Translations under genes and position numbers: made by a program
The notes under the pieces: generated by a model
Database searches by the model: none
Seen by the model: only the letters and a program-made list of their open reading frames with translations
What the model was told of the DNA's origin: nothing
Shown here: positions 17,030 to 26,027 of the stretch, piece by piece
Layout of the letters: every line of letters starts with the position of its first letter
How positions within the stretch are numbered: position 1 is the stretch's first letter
Assembly (NCBI RefSeq): GCF_902859915.1
Contig: NZ_CADIKK010000033.1
Location: 1-64,000, forward strand
DNA from: Paraburkholderia ultramafica
GTDB lineage: Bacteria; Pseudomonadota; Gammaproteobacteria; Burkholderiales; Burkholderiaceae
Direction of reading: 5' to 3'
Length of the DNA: 64,000 bases

Positions 17030-18145
17030 TCAGGTAGTGACCGGCTCCTTGACTGCCGCCATGACATCGACCGGCTTGATCTGTAGCTCGCGCTCCTTAC
17101 GCTGCAAGCCCATCAGAATCTGGCGGGCACGGCGCAAGGCCTTGTCGGTTTTAAGGAAGAGTTCGGAATAGCCGTCGTCCGGAAACTCCATCATGGTTTG
17201 CTGGCGTTCGAGCGCCCACTGGTCCTGTGCGACGACTTCAGGGAACATTTCCGCGACGCGCTGCGCGGTCGGCATCGTCGGATCACTCAAGGTTCTGTGC
17301 GAGTTCTTGCACGACACAGACCAACGCCAGACCAGATTGCGCTCGTCGACTGGCATGTGCAGATGCAGCAGCGAGTAGCCGCGCTCCTTCTCCGTACCGA
17401 GCTCGCCAGGTGGCGCGACGCGCATCACGACGCGAGTGAGCCCTGGTGTCACCATGCAATGCGTGTGAATCCGCTCGACGATGTCGTAGAGAAACCATTC
17501 CTTCAGATACGGCGGCTGCTGATAGCCGTCAACGTGACGCGTTGTCTTAACGAACGTATAGCCCTCGCTTTCGCCCTCTTCCAGTGCGACCGGAATCTTG
17601 CTGTTCTCCTTGTCTCCGATATTGCCGTCATGCAGCGGATAAAAATGCGTGATGTCGAGCAGGTTTTCGATCAGCAACAGATAGTTGGCGGGCACATGCA
17701 ACGGCGCGGGCGAGCCGATCGACAGGTTCTCGGGGTCAAGAATCTCCGGCGTACGCGGCGGCGCCACGCGTTGGGACGCGGCTGGATTTCCCGGCCAGAT
17801 CCACACGACACCGTCCTGCTCGCTCACCGGAATCACACTCAAGCGCGCTTGTGGCGGGATCGGCTTGTCCGGCGCTGATGGGATCGCTATGCATTGGCCG
17901 CTCGTGTCGTAGCACAGCCCGTGGTAGGCGCACTCCAGACGTCCGCCGTCTAGCAGTTTGCTCTGCGATAGCGGGAAGCGCTTATGGCAGCAGCGATCGT
18001 CAAAGGCGACCACTTCGCCCTTATCGGAACGCCACATCACGACCGGCCGACCGACAATCTTGTGTCCCTGCAATTCGCCCTCGGGAAACTCCGACGAGAA
18101 ACCGATCGGATACCAGCAGTCCTTCACATATTCGAATGTGCTCAT
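17030..18145 (-). CDS. Rieske non-heme iron oxygenase (VanA-like)
   Basis: A 371-residue oxygenase component. The Rieske 2Fe-2S motif is CCHKRFPLS followed 16 residues later by CAYHG; the mononuclear iron site lies in NLLDITHFYPLHDG with the two histidines. Overall size and the PDR-type reductase partner match the vanillate O-demethylase/phthalate dioxygenase-like group, which performs O- or N-demethylation or hydroxylation. The presence of gfa and frmA downstream suggests that the reaction releases formaldehyde, that is, demethylation (inference). The substrate is unknown. The reductase gene lies 74 bases upstream on the same strand. Confidence 0.92.
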   Translation of the reverse strand: MSTFEYVKDCWYPIGFSSEFPEGELQGHKIVGRPVVMWRSDKGEVVAFDDRCCHKRFPLSQSKLLDGGRLECAYHGLCYDTSGQCIAIPSAPDKPIPPQARLSVIPVSEQDGVVWIWPGNPAASQRVAPPRTPEILDPENLSIGSPAPLHVPANYLLLIENLLDITHFYPLHDGNIGDKENSKIPVALEEGESEGYTFVKTTRHVDGYQQPPYLKEWFLYDIVERIHTHCMVTPGLTRVVMRVAPPGELGTEKERGYSLLHLHMPVDERNLVWRWSVSCKNSHRTLSDPTMPTAQRVAEMFPEVVAQDQWALERQQTMMEFPDDGYSELFLKTDKALRRARQILMGLQRKERELQIKPVDVMAAVKEPVTT

Positions 18146-18219
18146 GGTGAACCGTCTCCAGTTGATTTTTTAGGCTGGCGCACCGCGCCGGGCAGATGGC
18201 GCAAACCCAGTATTAGAAA

Positions 18220-19236
18220 CTACAGGTCGAGAACGAGAGCCCCGCTCTTCGCGCGGCTGCAACAGATCATGATGAATTCCTCGCGGTCGTCTTCGTCGAG
18301 CACCGAGTCGCGGTGCAGCGGATCACCCGACAGATAGCGGGTCATGCAGGTGCCGCAATAGCCTTCGCAGCACGACGTATCCACTTCGACGCCTTGCAGC
18401 TTCAGCGCATCGACGATCGTCTCGCCAGGATGCACGATAAAGCGCATTTTCGAGCGGGCCAGCTCGACCTCGAAAGGCTGCTCAGGGTCGTCTCCGGCAG
18501 TGCGCACTGGTGTACCCGATGCCGAAAAACGCTCGCAGTGAATCGCATCGCGAGGCCAATGTGTACTAGCCGCTTCGATAGCGTCCATCAATCCGGCGGG
18601 TCCGCAGTAGTAGAGATGCGTGCCTTCGGACTGCCTTCGCAAGGTGGCCTTCAAGTCGAGCCCCTTACTGGGGTCGCCGTTGTCGTAGTGAATGGAGGCG
18701 AGCCCACTGGCGACGAGACCGCACAGTTCCCGGGTGAAAGCAGTTCGCTGCGGCGTGCGTGCGCAGTAGTGGAGATGAAATGATTCGCCGCGACGCTGTA
18801 CTTCGGCAATCATCGACATAATCGGTGTGATGCCAATCCCACCCGCGATAAACAGGTGCTTCGTCGCCGCGCTCGACAACGCGAAATGATTGCGCGGCGC
18901 CGACACGGTCACGATCTGTCCGGCGCGCAGCACATCGTGCATTGCCATCGAACCACCGCGGCCGAGGGGATCGCGCAGTACCGCGATCACATAACGATGA
19001 CGCTCCGTGCATGCATTGCACAACGAGTACTGGCGAATCGACCCTTCCGGCAGATGCACGTCGATATGCGAACCTGGGGTAAACGCGGGTAACGTATCGC
19101 TATCCACGCTGACGAACTCGAACTGATTGATGTCATCTGCGAGGTAGGACACTGCCTGCACGCGCACTTGCAGTTTCGAAGGCGCAACAGATTCCTGACG
19201 CCCGAGTGGGGACTCGTGCAGTACGACTGCATTCAT
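18220..19236 (-). CDS. VanB-type (PDR) oxygenase reductase
   Basis: A 338-residue iron-sulfur flavoprotein reductase that passes electrons from NAD(P)H to the Rieske oxygenase. Domain order: an FMN-binding barrel with RQYSLCNA (flavin motif), an NAD domain with HLFIAGGIGITPIMSM, and a C-terminal plant-type 2Fe-2S domain with CCEGYCGTC and a fourth Cys in MICCS. GGAGG sits 5 bases upstream of the ATG at 19236, which fixes the start over the ATG ten codons upstream at 19266. It lies directly upstream of the oxygenase gene. Confidence 0.93.
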   Translation of the reverse strand: MNAVVLHESPLGRQESVAPSKLQVRVQAVSYLADDINQFEFVSVDSDTLPAFTPGSHIDVHLPEGSIRQYSLCNACTERHRYVIAVLRDPLGRGGSMAMHDVLRAGQIVTVSAPRNHFALSSAATKHLFIAGGIGITPIMSMIAEVQRRGESFHLHYCARTPQRTAFTRELCGLVASGLASIHYDNGDPSKGLDLKATLRRQSEGTHLYYCGPAGLMDAIEAASTHWPRDAIHCERFSASGTPVRTAGDDPEQPFEVELARSKMRFIVHPGETIVDALKLQGVEVDTSCCEGYCGTCMTRYLSGDPLHRDSVLDEDDREEFIMICCSRAKSGALVLDL

Positions 19237-19416
19237 GTCTTCCTCCATGTGCTGCTCTGGGTGCAACTTCGAGTCCGCTGACCAGATCGGTGAGGGCGCC
19301 GCTGCTTTGAAGAAAGATTAGATGCGTTGAGCTATAACAACAAACGAGTAATTTACGGATGTGTCCATCAACTTTCTTGAACTGATTTGCTGCTTTGCAG
19401 CACGCAAGACGCGCTT

Positions 19417-20304
19417 TTATTGTCTGTCGAAAGTGCTAACTTCAGCAGCAAGCTCGGCCACCGTGCGAGCGAGTGAGTAGGAATGCCCCAATGGAAACAC
19501 CGCGACAAACTGAACCGGTTCGAGTCGCGGAACCGTCCGAATAACCTTGAGCTTGCCAGCATCAATTTCGTCGGCATAGTGTTTCGCTGGCAGGTAGGCG
19601 ACGCCCATACCTGCCATAGTCATCGACGCCGCGACCGCGACGCTCTTGCAGCGCGCGAGGTAGCGGCACCGCGCGTGCTGGTTCTGAAACCAGTCTTCAA
19701 TAGCTGAATAGTGGAACGACTCCGATTTCATACCAATGATCGGATGCTCCGCAAGCTCCGCAGGGCCGTAGACTCGGTCCTCGAGACCCAGCGTTGGACT
19801 CGCCATCCACTCGAAAGCAACGCGGCCCAATGACAACGTCGATAGATCCCGCGCACTGGGATGACCTGGAGCCAACACGAGGTCGAGTTCGGCCTCCAGC
19901 AAGCTGTCCATCAGTTCGCCTGTCAGCGCCTCTTCGATCTCCAGGCGCAATTTGGGATGGCGCTCAGCAATGGTGCGGATCAATTCCGGCAACCATGTCG
20001 TAGTGATTACTTCGGCCACACCGAAGCGCACCGTGCCGACAACCGACTCGGGCGAAGCCAGCCGGTGTTCGAGTTCAGTCGACAAATCGAGAATACGGCT
20101 CGCGTACTCCATCAGCTCACGCCCCTTGCTTGTGAGACGGGCGGTCCTGTGAGTACGATCGAACAGCTCGACGCCCAGGGTGCGCTCAAGTTCGCGCACA
20201 CGCATGGAGACAGCTGATTGGGTTGCGTAAAGACGCTCTGCCGCCGCCGAGAAGCTGCCCAGCGATGCAGTCCAAAAGAAGGTCTCCAGCTGCTGTAAGG
20301 TCAT
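19417..20304 (-). CDS. LysR family transcriptional regulator
   Basis: A 295-residue LysR-type regulator with a winged helix-turn-helix at residues 1-62 (LETFFWTASLGSFSAAAERL and TQSAVSMRVRELERTLGVELFDR) and a periplasmic-binding-like effector domain behind it. It is the first gene of the minus-strand catabolic cluster and is separated by 180 bases from the reductase gene, so it is encoded co-directionally rather than divergently. It probably controls the oxygenase genes in response to the substrate. Effector unknown. Confidence 0.93.
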   Translation of the reverse strand: MTLQQLETFFWTASLGSFSAAAERLYATQSAVSMRVRELERTLGVELFDRTHRTARLTSKGRELMEYASRILDLSTELEHRLASPESVVGTVRFGVAEVITTTWLPELIRTIAERHPKLRLEIEEALTGELMDSLLEAELDLVLAPGHPSARDLSTLSLGRVAFEWMASPTLGLEDRVYGPAELAEHPIIGMKSESFHYSAIEDWFQNQHARCRYLARCKSVAVAASMTMAGMGVAYLPAKHYADEIDAGKLKVIRTVPRLEPVQFVAVFPLGHSYSLARTVAELAAEVSTFDRQ

Positions 20305-20653
20305 GGTGCCTCCGCAATTTTTGTGGACCGACGATTTATCGCCTGATCGTGGCCAGTCAGTTTACGCAACCGACGCGAACTCGTATGCGGTGGAAACTCC
20401 TAGTGTCTCATATGCTTTGACATGAGAACTTCAATGGCTCGCGGCGCATTCTTATAAGCGTCGTGTCAACACTACACCGATCTAATTTAGGAGCAGCGTC
20501 AAATCAACCGCCGCGCCGACGAAGGTGCGGGTTTCAATTAGTTAGTGATATAGACGCCGTCTCCCAGTTCTCGGGCCCGGCGTCGATCTTGCTGCACGCT
20601 TCGGATATGGGGAATATCGAGAACTCGATACCCGTGCTCTACTGAAAGTAACG
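20305..20653. other. Gap with possible gene debris
   Basis: No intact gene. A short plus-strand frame (20463-20645) ends in a protein-like stretch with the words FSGPASILLHASDMGN, which looks like a fragment of a real protein, but I do not recognise it. Together with the metY remnant just downstream it marks a rearranged boundary. Confidence 0.4.
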
Positions 20654-20781
20654 ATGATGCCAGTATGCAGAGCTACCTTGCACGAAGTCCCGATCTACCA
20701 GCCGGTGGCATTCGAGTTCGGCAATGCACAGCATGGCACCGATTTGTTCAACCTGTCCGTGCCGGGAAACATCTACACCGC
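20654..20781 (+). pseudogene. metY: Fragment of O-acetylhomoserine sulfhydrylase-like gene (metY)
   Basis: Translation gives about 40 residues including VPIYQPVAFEFGNAQHG and LFNLSVPGNIYT, which match the N-terminal region of PLP-dependent O-acetylhomoserine/O-acetylserine sulfhydrylases (usual form VPIYQTTSYVF....LF.LKVPGNIYTR). Homology stops abruptly after IYT, and a stop follows at 20807. The PLP domain is absent, so this is a dead remnant cut by the junction with the segment that follows. Confidence 0.7.
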
Positions 20782-20783
20782 AT

Positions 20784-21467
20784 CTACCAGTCTACGTGTT
20801 CTTGGTTAGGCTGGTGCAGCCCGTTATGAATAAGCCGCCACTCTGAACCGATGCTGCGCAGATAGCCATTGTGGACGGCGCCCTGAGCATTCAACCTGTG
20901 CTTGAAGATCGCTGGTTCCAACGCTTTGCCGCGCTCGCGGTCTTCCTCGTCACCGTATGCGGTCGCGTAGAGCGAATAGAGCCACTGCGAGAAACCTGAT
21001 GCTGTTGCTTGAGGGTCTTCCGGCCGCATCTTCTCCGCGCGGCGCAAAAATGCAGACGGCAGAAGCTTGAACGGCTCTCTGGTGTCGGGCTGGTCGCTCA
21101 GGTTGCTGGAGTATTTGTCGAAGTGGAACCGGTCTCTCGCCAGCCGCGTGCCGAATAGGACTTCGGCGCCATACCTACTTTCGTTTTGGATCGACCTGTC
21201 GTAGAGATGCGGTTTCCTCTCCTGCCAGAAGTTGATGACCGTATCGCGCGGTAGCTCCGGGCCGGCCAGCTCGGGCGGCTCACCCTCTTCTTCAATTTTG
21301 CGTAACCGTGTGGCTTCCTCAATCTTCGATTGCGCCTTGTAGAGTGCGGCCGTTAGAGTCGGAAGCACCAGTATAAGGGGAGAAGGGTTGCCTCGAAGAT
21401 TAGGCGGTCGGTTCAATGACCTTATAGGCGGCGCTATCCGAGTAGGTGAGGAGGTCACCCCCCTCAC
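20784..21467 (-). CDS. Hypothetical protein, probably 5'-truncated by the group II intron
   Basis: A frame of up to 227 residues. The first 30-odd codons fall in or near the 3' end of the group II intron, so the native product likely begins later or has lost its N-terminus; a plausible internal region starts near TLTAALYKAQSKIEEATRLR. The rest is charged and soluble, with VINFWQERKPHLYD, EVLFGTRLARDRFHFDKY and IGSEWRLIHNGLHQ. I do not recognise the family. The gene ends exactly at the junction with the metY fragment. Confidence 0.45.
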   Translation of the reverse strand: MRGVTSSPTRIAPPIRSLNRPPNLRGNPSPLILVLPTLTAALYKAQSKIEEATRLRKIEEEGEPPELAGPELPRDTVINFWQERKPHLYDRSIQNESRYGAEVLFGTRLARDRFHFDKYSSNLSDQPDTREPFKLLPSAFLRRAEKMRPEDPQATASGFSQWLYSLYATAYGDEEDRERGKALEPAIFKHRLNAQGAVHNGYLRSIGSEWRLIHNGLHQPNQEHVDW

Positions 21468-21473
21468 CCCTCA

Positions 21474-21509
21474 CAGTCCCGGACGAGCCCAATTAAGGCA
21501 TCCGGTTCT
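21474..21509 (-). ncRNA. Group II intron domain V (degenerate)
   Basis: On the minus strand the segment folds as a 34-36 nt hairpin with a TTAA loop, matching the highly conserved catalytic domain V of C-type introns. The basal stem carries two mismatches, which would weaken or abolish catalysis. Confidence 0.6.
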
Positions 21510-21526
21510 TCATCGTGCAGGTTCGC

Positions 21527-22843
21527 TCACGGTTTGGCGTAGCTATGGACAATCCGAGGCTGCGGTAACGGGAATAGTTGGAGTATTCTCGTGAAGGCAA
21601 CCCATGGCATGGAGCGTTCGTTCGACCTGCGCGACAACCACTTGCGCCAGATGCGTGCGACCTGATACGGCAGGCTCGCCAGGCGCTCGTAGTTCCCGCT
21701 GATGCCAAAGTAGGCATAATGCCCCTTGAGCATCCGACTCAGGCGCTGGTGCTGATCGCGAAGCGGCCGGTTCCGCATAGCGCGGCAGACACGGCTGATT
21801 GCTTTGAGTGTACGCGCGACGCGATCTTTGGCGGTCAACTGCCGCACCATGGCCCGACCCTTCTCCGAGGTCACCCACACGTGGGTGAATCCCAGGAAAT
21901 TGAAGGTCGTAGTCAACGGCTCCTGATAATCACCGTGACCGGATTGAGGTTGGAAGCGGAAATCAATCATCCGGGTTTTGTCCGGATGTAATTCCAGGCC
22001 GTACTTGCCAAGTCGCTTTCCCAGCGCCCGCAAGACACGCTCGGCATCGTCCTTGTGCGCGAGTATCACGACAAAGTCATCCGCGAAGCGAACCAGAGTG
22101 CTCGTACCGCGAAGGCGCGGTTGTACCTCCGCGGCAAACCATTCGTCCAGAACATAGTGCAGAAACACGTTAGCCAGGCAGGGCGAAATCACCCCGCCCT
22201 GGCGAGTACCGGAATCGGGATAAGTTAGCTGGCCGTCTTCCAGTACGCCCGCTTTCAGCCACTTGTCGATCAATCTTCTTACCACGCCATCGGTGACTCG
22301 TCTGGCGAGAAGCTCTCTCAATTTGGCCCGGTCGATGCTGTCGAAGTACTTCCGTACATCAACGTCGAGCACCCACTGACCACCGCGATACATAACTCCC
22401 TTCCACACGGACCGCAGCGCCTCGTGAGCACTGCGACCGGGTCGGAAACCGAAGGAACAGTCATGAAAGTCCTGTTCGTAGATCGGCTCCAGAAGCATAA
22501 CAATGGCACGTTGCGCCACCTTGTCTTCGAAGGAAGGAATGCCGAGCCCGCGACGGCCGCCGTCCGCCTTGGCGATGAAATGCCGACGGACGGGCTGCGC
22601 GCGGTATCGACCCGACTTGAGCCGGTCGACGAGTCCGAGAAGATTCTGCGTGAGATTGACCGCATAATCCTCTCCAGACTGACCATCGACGCCGACTGCA
22701 CCATCCTTACGCGTACAGTCGTAGGCATACCTCACCCACTCATAGTCGATGTAGTGATTTAACGAGGTGAACGCCATCTCGGGATTACTTCTCGCCAGCA
22801 TGGCTATACGTTCCTGTTTCGTTGACACGCTTTCAGGTTTCAA
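21527..22843 (-). CDS. ltrA: Group II intron reverse transcriptase/maturase
   Basis: A 438-residue LtrA-type protein. Reverse transcriptase blocks are visible in order: RRHFIAKADGGRRGLGIPSFEDKV, CSFGFRPGRSAHEAL, WVLDVDVRKYFDSID, RQGGVISPCLANVFLH and the catalytic LVRFADDFVVI (FADD instead of the common YADD). The maturase X domain follows, with GHYAYFGISGNYERL and RIWRKWLSRRS. There is no HNH endonuclease domain, as in C-type introns. The start is TTG at 22843, with GGAGG 4 bases upstream. The frame is intact although the intron RNA looks defective. Confidence 0.95.
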   Translation of the reverse strand: MKPESVSTKQERIAMLARSNPEMAFTSLNHYIDYEWVRYAYDCTRKDGAVGVDGQSGEDYAVNLTQNLLGLVDRLKSGRYRAQPVRRHFIAKADGGRRGLGIPSFEDKVAQRAIVMLLEPIYEQDFHDCSFGFRPGRSAHEALRSVWKGVMYRGGQWVLDVDVRKYFDSIDRAKLRELLARRVTDGVVRRLIDKWLKAGVLEDGQLTYPDSGTRQGGVISPCLANVFLHYVLDEWFAAEVQPRLRGTSTLVRFADDFVVILAHKDDAERVLRALGKRLGKYGLELHPDKTRMIDFRFQPQSGHGDYQEPLTTTFNFLGFTHVWVTSEKGRAMVRQLTAKDRVARTLKAISRVCRAMRNRPLRDQHQRLSRMLKGHYAYFGISGNYERLASLPYQVARIWRKWLSRRSNERSMPWVAFTRILQLFPLPQPRIVHSYAKP

Positions 22844-23088
22844 GGCACCTCCGTGTTTCCCATGAACGATTCTGCAACAACGACGCCCCCCTTCCCATCG
22901 ACCGGGTCCGCCTGAGCGGCGTTCCCCGGCGTCATCGGTACTACGAGGGCGCTAAGACTTCCTGCGTCGAATACGAAGTCGCTTATGGATTCGCTCCCTC
23001 GCCCCAATCCTTCTTCTCCGTGTTCCCCCGGCGTCACACTAGATGTCGCCTCTGAATTTTCTTATTTTCAAGAGATCAGAGGTGCAAG

Positions 23089-23589
23089 TTGAAGGTGAAA
23101 CAAACGTATTCTGTCGAGTTCAGAGAGCAGGCGCTGTTGAAGGTCTTACACCGCGGAAGTCGCACCATTGGATCCGTGGCAGATGAATTGAACATGAACG
23201 TGATGACCTTGAAGAACTGGATGAAAGGTGCCGCGGCATCGGCTCGGAGCGAAGGCTCCGGGCACGCAAGACGACCGGAGGAGTGGTCGCTGGAAGAGCG
23301 TCTGCTGGGCTTGCAGCAGAGCCATGGACTGGCCGACGAAGCGCTGAACGCGTGGTGCCGTGAACGGGGTCTGTTTGCTCATCATCTCGCGCAGTGGCGC
23401 GTGGACTTCTGCGCGGGCGGCGGGGCTGGGAGCCGGCGTGAGAACGCCCAGGAAGTACGCGCGCTCAAGCACGTCAACGCACAGCTTGAGCGCGAACTGA
23501 ACCGCAAGGAGAAGGCATTGGCGGAGGCGGCCGCGTTGCTGGTGCTGCAAAAAAAGTATCATGCGCTGTTCGGGGACGGGGTCGAATGA
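23089..23589 (+). CDS. IS3-family transposase OrfA-like (helix-turn-helix)
   Basis: A 166-residue DNA-binding subunit. The N-terminal helix-turn-helix (SVEFREQALLKVLHRGSRTIGSVADELNMNVMTLKNWMK, residues 6-44) is typical of IS3 OrfA. A C-terminal coiled-coil-like segment (ALKHVNAQLERELNRKEKAL) resembles the leucine zipper used for OrfA/OrfAB pairing. It is longer than usual OrfA proteins (about 90-110 residues) because of an inserted middle region. TTG start at 23089 with AGAGG upstream. Its stop overlaps the orfB ATG (ATGA), suggesting translational coupling rather than the usual -1 frameshift. Confidence 0.85.
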   Translation: MKVKQTYSVEFREQALLKVLHRGSRTIGSVADELNMNVMTLKNWMKGAAASARSEGSGHARRPEEWSLEERLLGLQQSHGLADEALNAWCRERGLFAHHLAQWRVDFCAGGGAGSRRENAQEVRALKHVNAQLERELNRKEKALAEAAALLVLQKKYHALFGDGVE

Positions 23590-24665
23590 CGTCCCTCGAA
23601 GAGCGCAAGACATTGATCGATCTGATCGTCGAGGCAACCGCGGCCGGAGCTCGCCAGGCGCGCGCCTGCGGGGTGCTGGGGCTGAGCGCCCGAACCATTC
23701 AGCGCTGGCAAAGCGGCGAGCCTGACGCGGTGGATGGGCGTTCGTTACGATGCTATGAGCCGCCTCACAAGCTGAGCGCTGCCGAGCGCGCCGAGCTGCT
23801 GGCAGTGGCGAATTCGGCCGAATTTGGTCATCTGCCACCGAGCCAGATCGTTCCACGCCTTGCTGACCAGCAACGCTACATCGCCTCGGAATCGACTTTC
23901 TACCGGGTGCTGCGCGAGGAGAAGCAGCTCGCACACCGGCGCAGTGAGCGGCCGGCCAGCACGCGCAGCAAGCCCCGTGCGGTCTGTGCCGATGCGCCGA
24001 ACCAGCTTTACAGTTGGGACATCACTTACTTGCCAGCGACGATTCGTGGGCAGTATTTCTATCTCTATCTGTTTATGGACGTGTTCAGCCGAAAAATCGT
24101 CGGTTGGCAGGTCTATGCCGAGGAGAGTAGCGCCCAGGCCAGCGAGATCCTCAAGGATATCTGCGCCCGTGAAGCAATACCGCCCGGTCAGGTGATTCTG
24201 CATTCCGACAACGGCGGGCCGATGAAGGGCGCCACGATGCTGGCCACCTTGCAGGCCCTGGGCGTCATGCCGTCATTGAGTCGACCGGCAGTGAGCAACG
24301 ACAACCCGTATTCCGAATCGCTGTTCAAGACGCTGAAGTACCGGCCCGCCTACCCGCTGCAGGCGTTCGACACCCTGTTCGCCGCGCGGACCTGGGTCGC
24401 AGAACTGGTGCGCTGGTACAACCACGAACATCGTCACAGTGCGATCCGGTTCGTCACACCGGCCCAGCGCCACGCGAACCTTGATCAGGAGATCCTGGAT
24501 AGACGCGCGGCGTTCTACGAGAGCGCACGCCAGCGTCATCCGCTGCGCTGGAAAGGTCCCACGCGCAACTGGCAGCGCATTCACGTCGTGCACCTGAATC
24601 CCGATCGCGCTGACCCGGACAGCGTCATCTCACAACCCTACAACCAGGAGTTGAAAGCAGCCTGA
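23586..24665 (+). CDS. IS3-family transposase OrfB (DDE integrase core)
   Basis: A 359-residue transposase with an N-terminal helix-turn-helix (GVLGLSARTIQRWQ) and an rve integrase core. The catalytic triad is D in SWDITYLPA, D in LHSDNGGPMKG and E in NDNPYSESLFKTLKYRP. Full length and intact, so the element may still be active. Confidence 0.95.
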   Translation: MTSLEERKTLIDLIVEATAAGARQARACGVLGLSARTIQRWQSGEPDAVDGRSLRCYEPPHKLSAAERAELLAVANSAEFGHLPPSQIVPRLADQQRYIASESTFYRVLREEKQLAHRRSERPASTRSKPRAVCADAPNQLYSWDITYLPATIRGQYFYLYLFMDVFSRKIVGWQVYAEESSAQASEILKDICAREAIPPGQVILHSDNGGPMKGATMLATLQALGVMPSLSRPAVSNDNPYSESLFKTLKYRPAYPLQAFDTLFAARTWVAELVRWYNHEHRHSAIRFVTPAQRHANLDQEILDRRAAFYESARQRHPLRWKGPTRNWQRIHVVHLNPDRADPDSVISQPYNQELKAA

Positions 24666-24686
24666 ATTCCAATCGTCGAGGTGACA

Positions 24687-26027
24687 ACTACTTTGACAAC
24701 GGCCGTTCTGGGGTATCCGGGACTGCATGACCCCCAGCAGTTTCACTTCCGCACCCGCATCCAAACTGCAGACCTTCTTGCCCACAGCACGGCAGTCCAG
24801 TACCGCCTAGACAAGACTGCGGTCGACGAGTCCTTGCCAGAGCACTCTATCGGACTCGGCTATCAGAATCTGCAGTCGCTGAGCTTCACGGTCGTGTCGT
24901 TCCGCGCCGCGCGCCTCAATCCGCCGCAGGGCACTCCGGCGGCAGTTCACCTCGTGATGGTTGAGGAGCCTGAGGCCCATTTGCACGTTCAGGTTCAACG
25001 CAACTTCTCGTCGAACGCTCACGGACTCATTCGCCCGAAGGAGCCGGTGCATAGCAACCTTCGCAGTCAACTGCTTATCAGCACGCACTCAAGCCATCTG
25101 GCTCATGGAGGCAGTTTCACACGTCTGCGATATGTGAAGCGGGTAGCAAGTACTGGAGCGGACATCAAGCCCAGCACGGAGGTCGTCAATCTGGGCGACG
25201 CCTTCGGCGAAGACACTCAAACCAGGACGTTCGCCGAGCGCTACTTTCAGGTCCAACACACAGACCTGCTCTTCGCTGACGCGGCAATCTTCGTGGAGGG
25301 CACCGCTGAGCGGATGCTGGTGCCGCTTTTCATCGAGCGGGACTTTCCGAAGCTTGCCAAGAAGTATGTGTCCTTCCTTGATATCGGTGGCAGCCATGCG
25401 CACCGTCTCAGGCCACTTGTAGAGCGGTTGGGGATTCCAACAGCTGTTATCACCGATTTGGACCCCGTGGTACCAACCAAGAACAAAACGGGACGCATTG
25501 TGCGGGCAGCCGTGCACATCGCAGGCCAAGCAGACCTCGAGTGCGGGAACGACACACTGACCTCGTGGCACCCGATGCTGCCGGACTTCCAAGCTTATGG
25601 GAAGCCGACGCCCGCTCAGCTCGAGTGGACGTCAGACTCCGGCGTCAAAGTCCGCTTTGCATGGCAGCTTCCTGTTGTGGCCGCAAGTGACCAATGGCCC
25701 AGCTCGTTTGAGGACGCTCTCGTCCTCTCCAACATTGATTGGTTCAAGGCGTTGGACGAAGAGAAGGACCCTGTCACGGGCAAGAAGGCGGTCCACCGCG
25801 GCGCCTTGGGGAAGGTGATTGGTCTCGTGCTCGATCACCCCGATCACACCGAGCTGCTTAGGGAACTCCACGCGATGTTACGCGGGAACTTCAGCAAGGG
25901 CGATTTCGCGGCAACACTGTTCGAACGGCTGAACGCCGGTCAAGCCCTGGCATGCCCCTCGTACATCTCTGATGCACTCACTTGGCTGAGTGGCGAACTC
26001 AACGTCACGGCCGGAGAGACCCCTTGA
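24687..26027 (+). pseudogene. 5'-truncated OLD-family nuclease (GajA-like)
   Basis: About 446 residues survive of an ATPase-TOPRIM nuclease of the OLD family, whose class 2 members (such as Gabija GajA) are encoded next to UvrD helicases. Remaining parts: the ABC-type signature region LPEHSIGLGYQNLQSL, Walker B VHLVMVEEPEAHLH, a switch histidine in LLISTHSSHLAHG, and the TOPRIM domain with AAIFVEGTAERMLVPLFI and GIPTAVITDLDPV. The Walker A lysine and roughly 200 N-terminal residues are missing exactly where the IS element ends. A GTG at 24681 inside the IS end could allow translation, but an ATP-driven nuclease is not expected. It overlaps the helicase gene by 4 bases. Confidence 0.8.

Larger units (their letters stand above)
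21437..23043 (-). mobile_element. Group II intron, apparently 5'-truncated and decayed
   Basis: The minus strand carries a reverse transcriptase/maturase gene followed by a recognisable domain V (about 21474-21509: an ACCGGATGCC arm, TTAA loop and GGGCTCGTCCGGG arm) and a probable domain VI ending near 21437 (CTCACCTACTCG). This is the organisation of bacterial C-type introns. The base of domain V has mismatches (GAACCGG against CCGGGAC rather than CCGGTTC). Only about 200 bases remain between the reverse transcriptase start and the IS3-family element at 23044, too short for a full domain I-III, so the 5' end was probably removed by the IS insertion. Confidence 0.75.
23044..24686 (+). mobile_element. 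IS3-family insertion sequence
   Basis: The element is 1,643 bp with imperfect terminal inverted repeats: TGTCGCCTC at 23044-23052 and GAGGTGACA at 24678-24686 (8 of 9 match when reversed), with TG...CA ends. It contains the orfA/orfB pair below. I see no clear target-site duplication. The left neighbour is a 5'-truncated intron and the right neighbour a 5'-truncated nuclease gene, so the present site is probably a deletion or recombination junction rather than a simple insertion. Confidence 0.8.
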
